From Labia minor (taxonomy: Eukaryota; Arthropoda; Insecta; Dermaptera; Spongiphoridae), in the NCBI GenBank assembly GCA_963082975.1, contig OY720345.1, forward strand, positions 3,857,001 through 3,921,000: DNA of 64,000 nt, in the 5' to 3' direction. A program made the translations under genes and the position numbers. This document shows, piece by piece, positions 48,101 to 49,587 of the stretch. Below the pieces are notes generated by a model. That model did not search any database and was not told the origin of the DNA. It saw only the letters and a list, made by a program, of their open reading frames with translations. Numbering within the stretch: position 1 is the stretch's first letter; each line of letters starts with the position of its first letter.

Positions 48101-48810
48101 TTATTTTGGTTTTATCCTTGGGAAAATCATCTTTATTAGTTTTGCTCTTAATTTAAAATTATATGACGTCACCCAGCTCTTCATGACGTCTCAGCCAGCT
48201 CCTACTTATATATTATAAATAAAATAAAATTAAAAATATTTATGTTATATCCATATCTGTTGTTTATTGCATGAATAGATCTATTAAAATGATTAATTTG
48301 AAATTGTTTCTGTAGCTGGAAATTAATTTATTTCAAACCGTCGGTCGGTTCTGCGCCTGGCCACAGGTTAACTTATTTTAAACGGGCCCGGTTCTGCAGA
48401 AATGTTAACTGAAGAATATCTAAAAATTTCCCTCTTTTTTTTCATCCTCCTTCCCCCCATTTTTATTTTTCCAAGACCTAATTGATATTCTCTTCATTTA
48501 TTATTAAATTAATATATCATTAATTGATAAGGCAAATAGAAAAGCCATTTGTCTAACCTTGACATGGCACTTGTTTTTTTGCAGCACGTTCCCGGATGCT
48601 GAGCCACGAATGGCGAGCGACTCGACGGGATTCCGGAAGCAGCCGGCGTTCTTCGGAGCATCCAACGCAGCGAACTTCCAGACCCCCTCATCCACGGGCA
48701 GCCCTCCATCGTCGACGACATTGCTGCCCATGAGGTGGTTTCCCCATTTGCCCACATGTCCACCAACTTCCCCTTCCTTCGCCATTCTCCCTCCACTTGC
48801 CCAAATGTGA
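3113..48810 (+). CDS. Sushi- and HYR-domain extracellular protein gene (partial, 5' end outside window)
   Basis: Chain of plus-strand exons with consistent phases: 3113-3307, 12319-12439, 29793-29929, 32820-32959, 35498-35600, 42183-42248, 42411-42489, 48585-48810. They encode in order one sushi/CCP domain, two HYR (hyalin repeat) domains and a low-complexity Ser/Pro tail. Sushi and HYR domains are extracellular protein-binding and adhesion modules, so a secreted or cell-surface protein is expected. The first visible exon starts in phase 1, so the signal-peptide exon(s) must lie before the window. Introns reach 17 kb and are filled with transposons. An in-frame TAA at 42455-42457 interrupts the tail in the otherwise favoured frame. 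The orthologue is not named because the domain order alone does not fix it. Confidence 0.8.
3675..4282 (+). mobile_element. HINE copy 2 with (GT)n microsatellite
   Basis: A near full-length family member: 5' ACTATCTCGCCAG, the ATTTTGATGTTTTTATACG block, a (GT)n run at about 3774-3820, a conserved body, and the 3' GCGAGATAGT plus GAGTG/CACTC stem-loop. It is flanked by T runs at the 5' side and TT at the 3' side, consistent with Helentron insertion into T-rich sites. Several short reading frames here come from the microsatellite and are not genes. Confidence 0.82.
4283..6162. other. AT-rich intron stretch without recognisable gene
   Basis: Between HINE copies 2 and 3. The patch at about 4690-5100 is less AT-rich but has no open frame with splice sites. 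A C/T-rich low-complexity tract lies at 5410-5455 and an (AT)n tract at 5614-5630. No transposon termini or RNA-gene signature was seen. Confidence 0.5.
6163..6752 (+). mobile_element. HINE copy 3
   Basis: Full-length copy from ACTATCTCGCCAGAG to the GCGAGATAGT subterminal repeat and stem-loop, with a shortened GT tract. From about 6295 to 6650 it is almost identical to copy 9 (31699-32060), closer than to any other copy in the window, so these two form a young subfamily or a source/daughter pair. It contains CACGTG. Confidence 0.82.
7590..8085 (+). repeat. Interspersed repeat family B (LINE/SINE-like), copy 1
   Basis: It starts ACTAGCTGCTC, followed by a GC-rich block containing CCACACCTAGACG, GGGCTCCGCCCCCTGTAC and CCCGAGTG. 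The same block recurs at 20950 and, shortened, at 59093. The 3' part includes two TGACGTCA palindromes (about 7879-7901) and ends near a CATTTCAATATATAGAT tail. No open reading frame. The class is uncertain; the ends resemble non-LTR-derived repeats common in insects. Confidence 0.5.
8739..9392 (-). mobile_element. HINE copy 4 (minus orientation) with (CA)n(GA)n tract
   Basis: Reverse orientation: it begins with GCTGGAGTGTCTCCACTC (the 3' stem-loop reversed) and ends with GGCAAGATAGTA, a mutated form of the 5' subterminal repeat. The microsatellite is (CA)n at about 9229-9256 followed by (GA)n to 9278. The body matches the other copies. Confidence 0.8.
9990..10193 (-). pseudogene. LINE C-terminal fragment fused to Helitron remnant
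   Basis: Minus-strand translation gives VWEDRLGKVRLEDQ, then REMGAGRDWRVVAQNRDTW and RRVVAAAKNFRVP. This is the usual 3' end of LINE proteins in insects, where a RDWR..A.DR..W block precedes the stop. Upstream on the minus strand (10140-10193) the sequence instead continues the helicase remnant interrupted by the hAT element (LNNQNNPDA), so two elements are joined here. Confidence 0.6.
10202..10562. mobile_element. hAT MITE with 8-bp target duplication GCTTAAAT
   Basis: A 361-bp element whose ends are inverted repeats (left CAACGTTTTCCAACCTGTGG; right, reversed, CCAGTGGTTTCTAACCTTTC). It is flanked by perfect 8-bp repeats GCTTAAAT at 10194-10201 and 10563-10570. GC-rich GGGGGCGCG blocks lie inside each end. 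An 8-bp duplication and CAGTGGTT-type ends identify the hAT superfamily. It interrupts a Helitron helicase remnant. A second copy lies at 41742-41981. Confidence 0.88.
10563..10850 (-). pseudogene. Helitron helicase (PIF1-like) remnant
   Basis: Minus-strand frames contain GQGGFLFLDASGGTGKT (Walker A of the Helitron PIF1-like helicase) followed by KFSPKYDDNNDIPLDVAATLLDEGRTAHS, read here in pieces. The GGTGKT and ATLLDxGRTAHS blocks are diagnostic for Helitron Rep/helicase proteins. Stops and frame shifts separate them, so it is dead. The hAT MITE at 10202 splits the coding remnant just after the AHS block. Confidence 0.8.
10861..11012 (+). repeat. LINE 3'-end fragment, plus orientation
   Basis: The plus strand near 10970-11012 carries CCAAGAACTTTCGAGTTCTA and GCCACAGAGATAG, the inverted counterpart of the LINE terminus at 9975-10015. 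The two LINE ends therefore flank the Helitron/hAT remnant head to head. No intact coding. Confidence 0.5.
11013..12318. other. AT-rich intron, nothing recognised
   Basis: Homopolymer T runs (for example 11711-11738) and A/T-rich sequence leading to the HYR1 acceptor. A polypyrimidine tract TTCCTCTTTACCTTTTGCAG immediately precedes the exon at 12319. Confidence 0.5.
12319..12439 (+). CDS. Exon: first half of HYR domain 1
   Basis: A 121-bp exon between TTTTGCAG and donor GAG/GTAAAG, entering in phase 1 and leaving in phase 2. It codes for DIETPRPFIHCPPDM followed by a basic, Pro-rich stretch ending NMEWW. The PRPFIHCPPDM start is the typical opening strand of a HYR domain (P-x-hydrophobic-x-C-P-x-D). 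Joined to 29793-29929 the split Ser codon AG/T restores the frame. About 60% of its third positions are G or C, well above the surrounding intron. Confidence 0.82.
12678..12944. mobile_element. hAT MITE with target duplication GATATAAG
   Basis: Flanked by perfect 8-bp repeats GATATAAG (12670-12677 and 12945-12952). Ends: CAATGATGTATTGG on the left and, reversed, TAGTGGTGTATTGG on the right. The interior contains the GGGAACGACGTTCCC-type block also found, in reverse orientation, at 43164-43333. Confidence 0.85.
13375..13882 (+). pseudogene. Probable Penelope-like or other retroelement 3' fragment
   Basis: An island richer in C than its surroundings. One plus-strand frame gives LEAIEIEKRPTCLNTRDDA followed by a stop-broken LS...L stretch, resembling the REAIEI.K...N.RD pattern near the end of Penelope-like and related retroelement proteins. 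The tail contains GGCGCCAATGTGGGTGCCG and GAAACGTCGTGAAAA, of the kind seen at such 3' ends. Multiple stops. The class is uncertain. Confidence 0.35.
13883..16861. other. AT-rich intron stretch
   Basis: Very AT-rich, with long A or T runs. A short patch at 16085-16145 contains a reversed piece of repeat family B (GTCTAGGTGTGAAGA). No exon with splice sites, tRNA or intact element was seen. Confidence 0.45.
16862..17305 (+). mobile_element. HINE copy 5, internally deleted
   Basis: Starts ACTATCTCGCCATATG and ends GATAGTCGAGTGGAGACATTCCAG, where one base change weakens the stem-loop. Sequence between the GT tract and the CTCTAAAGTGACCG block is missing compared with the full-length copies. Confidence 0.78.
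18055..18260 (+). mobile_element. HINE copy 6, 5'-truncated
   Basis: Only the 3' third is present, from TTTTTAACACGGCTTC through CACGTGACGTGGTGCC to GCGAGATAGTCGAGTGGAGC and CACTCCAG. It lacks the 5' subterminal repeat. Confidence 0.75.
19185..19443. repeat. Imperfect foldback (inverted repeat), ~120-bp arms
   Basis: The left arm (TTTATAAGGGAATTTTGTAA ... GAAATACAAAAAATACGCG ... TTTCGATTCCTAC) is the reverse complement of the right arm (GTAGCAATCGAAACG ... TTTTTTGTATTTC ... AAAATCCCCTTATAAA) with some mismatches and indels. Only about 10-20 nt separate the arms near 19308. It could be a foldback element, two opposed copies of one repeat, or a hairpin-RNA source. Confidence 0.65.
20058..20681 (+). 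mobile_element. HINE copy 7, near full length
   Basis: Runs from ACTATCTCGCCAGAG to GCGAGATAGTCGAGTGGAGA and CACTCTAG, with a (TG/TATG)n tract. The terminal CTAG here matches the CTRR end of Helitron-type elements. It contains CACGTG. Confidence 0.8.
20950..21175 (+). repeat. Repeat family B, copy 2
   Basis: ACTAGCTGCTCCGAGCGCCT with a self-complementary CGCCTTCGGCG, then CACACCTAGACGGG and CTCCGCCCCCTGTACC, nearly as in the copy at 7590. The tail includes TTTTCATCCATTTTGTTTCA as in that copy. Confidence 0.55.
21189..21530 (-). pseudogene. LINE endonuclease fragment
   Basis: The minus-strand frame contains GRGLPLLGVAFIVNKKIIDS and a SNRIMTMRM-type block, matching the central part of the AP endonuclease domain of insect LINEs (G.GVAFIV.K.......V.NRI...R). 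It has no upstream LQETR motif in frame. Family not assigned. Confidence 0.6.
21619..22520 (-). pseudogene. LINE reverse transcriptase C-terminal fragment, interrupted by a hAT MITE
   Basis: On the minus strand: VEFEKV and FKYLRSLITKDNNIREEFKS, then NACYYAVKGLISSKRIKIKI (a typical thumb region), then after the [12 protein letters not shown] and GTWLELDK-like pieces and a VVAQDRDA..N tail. Stops and frame breaks show it is dead. It is the same family as the fragment in mle intron 15. Confidence 0.65.
22011..22172. mobile_element. hAT MITE (162 bp) with target duplication GTCATCGA
   Basis: Terminal inverted repeats TAGGGTGACCA / TGGTCACCCTA, with perfect 8-bp direct repeats GTCATCGA at 22003-22010 and 22173-22180. 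It sits inside a LINE fragment. A second copy lies in an mle intron at 54799-54985. Confidence 0.9.
22521..23169. other. AT-rich intron left of the retrotransposon
   Basis: A GA-rich tract and (TA)n near 22570-22610; a short GC-richer piece at 22685-22850 without a reading frame. Nothing else recognised. Confidence 0.45.
23174..23468 (-). repeat. 3' LTR (element orientation)
   Basis: Begins TGTGAGCGGGTTATCCCCTG and ends TTTTTCCCACTATTACA on the plus strand. I found no difference from the other LTR when comparing base by base. It lies next to the polypurine tract. Confidence 0.95.
23469..23481 (-). other. Polypurine tract
   Basis: On the minus strand AAAGGGAGAACGA lies immediately before the 3' LTR, the expected position for the plus-strand DNA primer. 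Confidence 0.75.
23640..28082 (-). CDS. pol: Pol polyprotein: protease, RT, RNase H, integrase, macro domain
   Basis: 1480 residues are open from 28082. The frame is also open upstream into gag, so it is translated as Gag-Pol by frameshifting rather than from its own start (the codon at 28082 is GTG). Protease LLVDTGAQVSIL (18-29); RT with CTDFRSLN (343-350) and YLDD (442-445); RNase H with LATDAS (588-593); integrase zinc finger (Cys812, Cys815) and catalytic D844, D904, E940 (D-35-E); a GPY/F-like KPWKGPYVIV (1075-1084). Residues ~1125-1262 form a macro domain: GIAADLVMSRGIA, HLILKE, ALPRIGCGSDRLTWE, closest by eye to TARG1/OARD1. Lys1194 and Asp1235 align with TARG1 Lys84 and Asp125. An acidic tail (1263-1480) holds two W.P....RSPY.LR repeats. 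No stops or frameshifts. Confidence 0.96.
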   Translation of the reverse strand: MGDDNRVGALVGDVYRRLLVDTGAQVSILRDPVPGIPIYPWSGVARGITGDLLNIIGIQKVKVILCGKTLQHQFIISPLKNVGAGLIGADLLKKIGATLDFSSQELRFNEIKEDNQQVVSLETDTKKEYSVHCLENVEIPPWSEIFIWGKVSKSKNLEKRNLLLQPAQIGGGVRIAYSIGRIVNGMTPIKMINMTGKKLRVDNKTEIAVGELTDVFEVNQIKWENECETSDFKAILENKIKHLTKEHKNQLKALLNEYPGVIYDESNKNIGCASGVMHRIITDFSPPICKKPYRVPNALKDEMRNQIKELLEKNIIQDSDSPWSAPVILVPKKKNGEIKYRFCTDFRSLNQITKVASYPIPNITETLESLGKASLFTTLDLASGYHQILVDPRDKEKTAFSTPEGHFEYNRMPFGLAGAPATFQRLMDRVLAHIKGEECFVYLDDVIIFSDSWNEHLVRLRNVLNRLQKANLKLQISKCNFAVSEVEYLGHIVSADGIKPHPKNTEAIKLYSRPKNIREVRQFLGLSGWYRRFIPSYAHIARPLTQLTKKDQPFKWNDDQEVAFNKLKSELIKDNVLIYPDFKDPFILATDASGRAIGAVLSQLRNGYERPVAFASRNLNKAEQNYSVTEQELLAVVWATQQFRCYLYGRKFKLLTDHAALKWMLSLKNASSRLTRWTLKLAEFNYEVEHKAGKLHKNADALSRSVGMVEIIELNNNPTELRQAQLKDIDCQLIKQHLPFVEDERGIIYLKSEDDDEPKLIVPKSYVLQVIKHHHDHPMAGHRGIEATQKLIERLYFWKTLKKDVEQYVKTCRSCNLRKSPVGLKVPIQEHEDTSRPFQMVAVDIVGPLPTTKRGNKYILTCIDHFTRYAEAIPLPNQTAERIARALVERVICRFGAPEKLLSDKGKNFMSNLLSHLCKLLGIKKINTTAYHPESNGRLERFHRTLIDTMSHYVRPDGRDWDQWLPHAMMAYCSTPHGSTGYSPNFLLYGREINLPCANEYRYHYSASIRDKYIEDLINRLEKAYYLSLNKSRQELKLSHKNKNKKRKMRQFFEGDSVFLLTPATGEKQAKKFHKPWKGPYVIVSVKSPVVYEVAIGPNKTMNVHVNRLKSSVLPSKIKDSVGLEEVEGKLIEAPTNFALGYGIAADLVMSRGIAKEIKRVYPRHPLEIKPTPKVGDTLVQFHPERIIFHLILKETIDEKVKIEQLRKCIKSMIVQAKNLRIKQIALPRIGCGSDRLTWEKVREIILEEIKHHSILIRIYTETLNDLEESPIDSECWECTRETFPYEEPNMIYSKEMNTNIDNSFNQARSTDNIEELAINDPILSREENDNIDNNETQVTSSPSNNGSILTESEWTPEGESSHRERSPYFLRSSRRVVGEDLCSENETVGVEGEQGIESTIREEVEDSSSPSIEDSQWIPGRNIGQVNRSPYGLRVRNTLGNRAETELAMSAHSIPLAVGSDCETEDSLTQCNNNSGDSN
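24297..24710 (-). other. Macro (ADP-ribose-binding) domain region of Pol
   Basis: Encodes Pol residues ~1125-1262. Seen: GYGIAADLVMSRGIAKEIK, then a HLILKE strand, then LPRIGCGSDRLTWEKV and LIRIYTE. Known: TARG1-type macro domains share MPRIGCGxDRLxW and a Lys about 40 residues before, and hydrolyse ADP-ribose from glutamate and from DNA. Inferred: the domain could be an active hydrolase, because both the Lys and the Asp are kept. Confidence 0.85.
28125..28166 (-). promoter_or_regulatory. Programmed -1 ribosomal frameshift signal between gag and pol
   Basis: On the minus strand the slippery heptamer G GGA AAC (28160-28166) is in the gag frame (codons AAG GGA AAC), two codons before the gag stop TAA (28154-28156). 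A six-base spacer GAATAA follows, then a stem GGATCGA (28147-28153) pairing perfectly with TCGATCC (28125-28131) across a 15-nt loop. Slipping back one base enters the open pol frame. Heptamer, spacing and stem all fit the classic rule. Confidence 0.85.
28154..29035 (-). CDS. gag: Gag protein with two CCHC zinc knuckles
   Basis: 293 residues from ATG (29033-29035) to TAA. The N-terminus MANLEEKIAILEAELAKRP is a likely short coiled coil. A capsid-like region follows, with FDEFITRFEQL and KAKLINRFGN, similar to retrotransposon gag (Retrotrans_gag/UBN2-type) domains. Two nucleocapsid zinc knuckles follow: CFNCGNKGHMARHC and CFKCRGKGHLARNC (C-X2-C-X4-H-X4-C). The Ser/Arg-rich C-terminus overlaps the frameshift site. 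It assembles the virus-like particle and packages RNA. Confidence 0.93.
   Translation of the reverse strand: MANLEEKIAILEAELAKRPTAITVKVEREPNFTLLDQIKTWDCKQSFDEFITRFEQLSLLGRWSDADKLVVLKLKLEGTPLLFVQGQSSELNYAELKAKLINRFGNKINKLDRIKQLTGLKQLPYEQAGDFYDRIKAVLESGESFGFTVLELFLEGLEGEVGKTLRVSPPEDEEEALSRAKRIEFEMEKLRKESGCKNQGDDLYTNNFTYTKNQSCFNCGNKGHMARHCASSPSKEIVCFKCRGKGHLARNCSNLTTESPRTSSSRIFESSTSPRIQAIKGENRKSFREKGNE
29036..29437 (-). other. Retrotransposon 5' leader
   Basis: Untranslated leader between the primer site and the gag ATG, very AT-rich, with an (AT)n run at about 29347-29388. No reading frame. Confidence 0.6.
29438..29455 (-). other. Primer binding site, tRNA-Leu type
   Basis: On the minus strand TGGTGTCAGG begins 3 nt after the 5' LTR. 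It is complementary to a tRNA 3' end CCTGACA plus CCA, which is the usual end of several eukaryotic tRNA-Leu species. Complementarity beyond ten bases is imperfect. Confidence 0.65.
29459..29753 (-). repeat. 5' LTR (element orientation)
   Basis: 295 bp, same sequence as 23174-23468. It ends directly at the duplicated ATGG and 39 bp before the HYR exon at 29793. Confidence 0.95.
29793..29929 (+). CDS. Exon: second half of HYR domain 1, with GC splice donor
   Basis: A 137-bp exon after TTTTTTTTTTTTGCAG. It codes for YVDSQPAWGKQLEGEV, then PGVTEMTFIARSPLGNVTA and CTMRINVEG. PG-T-x-aromatic-x-A...GN-x-A-x-C is the closing half of a HYR domain. It enters in phase 2 (Ser from AG/T) and leaves in phase 1. 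The donor is GAAG/GCAAGT, a GC-AG intron with an otherwise perfect donor consensus. About 70% of third positions are G or C. Confidence 0.85.
30343..30690 (+). mobile_element. HINE copy 8, internally deleted
   Basis: ACTATCTCGCTAGAG joins directly to the ACGTTTTGATTTTTTTTCC block; the 3' end GCGAGATAGT plus stem-loop and CCAGC is intact. It contains CACGTG. Confidence 0.78.
30691..31634. other. AT-rich intron, nothing recognised
   Basis: No splice-flanked open frame, element termini or RNA signature seen. Confidence 0.45.
31635..32138 (+). mobile_element. HINE copy 9, 5'-truncated, near-identical to copy 3
   Basis: Starts within the TGAATCATTTTCACTAAAG block and ends CGAGATAGACACTCCAG, where part of the stem-loop is deleted. 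The body from 31699 matches 6295 onward almost base for base. It contains CACGTG. Confidence 0.78.
32820..32959 (+). CDS. Exon: first half of HYR domain 2
   Basis: A 140-bp exon after GGTTGTAG, donor TCTAAG/GTATAT. It codes for DVDVPRVLSCPRSFEVQL, then a RSVTWPEPVFHDN block. The P-R-V-x-x-C-P opening, R-x-V-x-W-x-x-P and DN are typical HYR signatures. It enters in phase 1 and leaves in phase 0. GC-rich relative to the flanks. Confidence 0.85.
33844..34472. mobile_element. hAT-type element remnant with GC-rich ends
   Basis: Starts CAGGGGTCGGCAAACTTTTT and ends GGGCCGTAGTTTGCCCACCC plus TTG; the ends are imperfect inverted repeats of the CAGGGGTCGGCAAAC type known from hAT elements. Flanks TTTTATAT and TTATATAT agree at 7 of 8 positions. 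No transposase frame. Confidence 0.7.
35070..35437 (+). repeat. Repeat family C, copy 1
   Basis: The same sequence recurs at about 48005-48376. The last ~170 bp (from TATATTATAAATAAAATAAA to CTGCGCCTGGCCACAGGT) are nearly identical between copies. Contains TGACGTCA. It ends 60 bp before the exon at 35498. Confidence 0.75.
35498..35600 (+). CDS. Exon: second half of HYR domain 2
   Basis: A 103-bp exon after TTGTGTAG, donor AAAG/GTAGAG. It codes for EPGQLMLPGVHHVTYWAS then DPAGNQAKCHFTITVKG. The PGxHxVxYxAxDxAGNxAxCxFxxxV pattern is the canonical end of a HYR domain. Phase 0 in, phase 1 out. Confidence 0.87.
37069..37328. repeat. Near-perfect 260-bp palindrome (hairpin), 21-nt loop
   Basis: Bases 37081-37187 are, by eye, exactly the reverse complement of 37209-37315. 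The match extends about 12 bases further out with one indel. The loop is 37188-37208. A transcript would form a stem of at least 107 perfect base pairs. The sequence does not match the HINE, hAT or LINE families here. It lies in an intron of the sushi/HYR gene. Confidence 0.9.
38699..38837 (+). mobile_element. HINE copy 10, 3'-truncated
   Basis: Only the 5' part: ACTATTTCGCCAGAG through the ATTTTGATGTTTTTATACG block to ATGTAGACAAGAT. Confidence 0.7.
38966..39412 (+). pseudogene. hAT transposase remnant, internally deleted
   Basis: Starts with the hAT-like end CAGGGGTCGCGAAGTGGTC. At 39235-39412 a broken plus-strand frame reads FPSSYMVEAGFSHVNSILTK, then LNVELWRDLQLEFTNF and NIANLAKQHQTHSSH. 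This is the C-terminal dimerisation region of ZBED/SCAND3-type hAT transposases (EAGFS...L..K.RN.L.....LRL.L). The catalytic part is absent. Confidence 0.65.
39413..41741. other. AT-rich intron with simple repeats
   Basis: (AAT)n at about 39536-39561, (CA)n tracts at 40160-40182 and 40640-40670, and an uninterrupted 16-C run at 40778-40793. A GC-richer patch at 41190-41320 has no frame. Confidence 0.5.
41742..41981. mobile_element. hAT MITE, second copy of the 10202 family
   Basis: Ends CAGCGTTTTCCAACCTATTG and, reversed, CAGTGGTTTCCAACCTTTC. Flanks CTTTAAAA and CTTTAATA (7 of 8). 240 bp, shorter inside than the copy at 10202. Confidence 0.82.
42040..42065 (+). CDS. Candidate 26-bp micro-exon of the sushi/HYR gene
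   Basis: Has a good acceptor (TTTTTATTACAG) and donor (CAT/GTAAGT). It would code for EGDIPITNH and shift the next exon from phase 1 to phase 0. Inclusion gives a different, also open, reading of the next two exons (RLQYRKVILC... and CYPFLRHIR...). Its use cannot be decided from sequence. Confidence 0.35.
42183..42248 (+). CDS. Exon: start of the Ser/Pro-rich tail
   Basis: A 66-bp exon after TTTGACAG, donor CCCG/GTAAGT. In the phase delivered by the HYR2 exon it codes for ASSIPESDLMPGAKSPRGIQ then FP; in the phase delivered by the micro-exon it codes for RLQYRKVILCPGRS and so on. The first reading resembles the style of the downstream tail. Confidence 0.6.
42411..42489 (+). CDS. Exon: tail continuation with in-frame TAA
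   Basis: A 79-bp exon after TTCTTTCGCAG, donor ACAG/GTAAGG. In the phase compatible with both neighbours it reads VLPVSETHSHANRIV, TAA at 42455-42457, then SKGLAEHSQDS. Ten of the eleven codons between the TAA and the splice end in G or C, arguing that the sequence beyond the stop is coding. The alternative frame (CYPFLRHIRTQTGSY...) is open but leads to a less plausible reading of the last exon. Confidence 0.55.
43164..43333. mobile_element. hAT MITE fragment (family of 12678), cut by a HINE
   Basis: CAGTGGTGTATTGGGAGG, GGGGAACGACGTTCCC and TTTCAGAACCGG match the reversed right part of the element at 12678-12944. The sequence stops where HINE copy 11 begins, so the HINE probably inserted later. 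Confidence 0.75.
43334..43863 (-). mobile_element. HINE copy 11 (minus), 5'-truncated
   Basis: Begins GCTGGAGTGTCTCCACTCGA, CTATCTCGC and ends after a CACACACA tract and the TTAGTGAAAATAACTCAGG block without the 5' subterminal repeat. Confidence 0.78.
43864..45007. other. AT-rich intron stretch
   Basis: A GA-rich patch at 44560-44720 (with AGCACGGAGCACGGAGG) resembles degraded LINE tail sequence but has no clear frame. Nothing else recognised. Confidence 0.4.
45016..45333. mobile_element. hAT MITE with target duplication TTCTAAAT
   Basis: Ends CAGTGATTCTGAACC and, reversed, CAGTGATTCTCAACC. Perfect 8-bp direct repeats TTCTAAAT at 45008-45015 and 45334-45341. GC-rich GTGTGCCGCG blocks occur near both ends. 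318 bp, no gene. Confidence 0.9.
45576..45873. repeat. Foldback repeat, ~115-bp arms, about 93% paired
   Basis: The left arm from AAATCTATATGTC through ATTCGAGTAGAGCTTAAAA to TGGTATTGG is mirrored on the right by CCAATGCCACAT, TTTTAAGCTCTACTCGAAT and GACATATAGATTT. An inner hairpin GGCGGTCAAAG/CTTTGACCGCC lies in the centre. Confidence 0.85.
45874..46839. other. AT-rich intron, nothing recognised
   Basis: An (AAT)n-like tract at about 46350-46378; no splice-flanked frame or element ends. Confidence 0.4.
46840..47441 (-). mobile_element. HINE copy 12 (minus), near full length
   Basis: Begins ACTGGAGTGTCTCCACTCGA and CTATCTCGC, with CACGTG at about 47000, a short CACACA/CATACA tract, and ends CTGACGAGGTAGTA, a mutated 5' subterminal repeat. 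Confidence 0.8.
47745..48376 (+). repeat. Repeat family C, copy 2 (longer)
   Basis: Contains the full copy-1 sequence (from about 48005) plus additional upstream sequence with a second ACCGACCGACG block and a CGCGCGCGCG run. Ends GGCCACAGGTTAAC. About 210 bp before the exon at 48585. Confidence 0.72.
48585..48810 (+). CDS. Exon: C-terminal Ser/Pro-rich tail
   Basis: After TTGTTTTTTTGCAG the favoured frame reads STFPDAEPRMASDSTGFRKQ and on through SSTGSPPSSTTLLPMR to a TGA at 48808-48810. Roughly three quarters of third positions up to 48733 are G or C in this frame, against about half in the competing frame, so it is the best coding choice. The last ~25 codons are less biased. A weak donor (ATGAG/GTGGTT, 48734) with a short downstream terminal exon after GAGTTTCAG (about 48976) is an alternative end. 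No domain recognised. Confidence 0.6.
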
Positions 48811-49587
48811 TAACTTTCTAAGCTGGTCAAATCGAATAAGATACGCAAGTGTTCCAAATCAAGTCGCTCCTTCGGCGAGGATTTGAAAATATTTATTATA
48901 TCCATTGTAAATAATAATTAGCGATAAGAACGAACAAAGAACAATTAACCAACTTTCCTATCAACTGAGTTTCAGCTACGGTTCGTTGAAGACTGTCTGT
49001 GCCTTAAAAATTAATTTATAAAAACTAAAAACAGTCATTTCCAATGTTATTGTGAATTGTTTGTTATTTACGTTTCAGGACGATTGTTGTAGATTAACAA
49101 TTTTATAATTCACTAAAAAAATGATTTTATTAAAAATGTATGTTTATTAATATCTTGTCATTAAAAAGCTTTATTTTTATGTAATTACCATTTTGTTAAT
49201 TTTAGAAATTTATACTTATTGTAATTTAAAAATAAACCTAAATATATAAAACAAAACATAATAAAAAAGGATCATTCTTTAATTAAGTATTAACCCTTTC
49301 GTGGGCAATTGTTTTCTTTGATTTAAAAATAAAATTACAAAATGAAAAAAAAATAGCGCCCAATGAGGGCTTGAACCATTCATGCTTGTATAATAAGTTA
49401 AATGATACTAATTTAAAAATAAGATTGTAAATAATTTTAAAAAATAGTTTAATAAATAAATATATGAATAATTATGTGCATTCAAACGAATTTTATTTCC
49501 TTATTTTATTAGAAAATTGGGTATTTACCATCCTGAAATATAATTATGTAGCTTCCTTCTAAAAACATTGATAATACAAGAAAAAAA
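48811..49587. other. 3' flank of the sushi/HYR gene
   Basis: Probable 3' UTR and intergenic sequence. At 49340-49390 the minus strand holds a tRNA-like B box (GGTTCAAGCCC), but no cloverleaf can be drawn. Confidence 0.4.

Noticed and set aside
48504..48905. 133-codon minus-strand open frame opposite the last sushi/HYR exon
   Set aside because: It lies opposite an exon with strong plus-strand third-position GC bias, which tends to keep antisense frames open. No domain or splice support.
49340..49390. Possible tRNA gene on the minus strand (B box GGTTCAAGCCC)
   Set aside because: The T-stem does not pair and no A box, anticodon arm or acceptor stem could be drawn.
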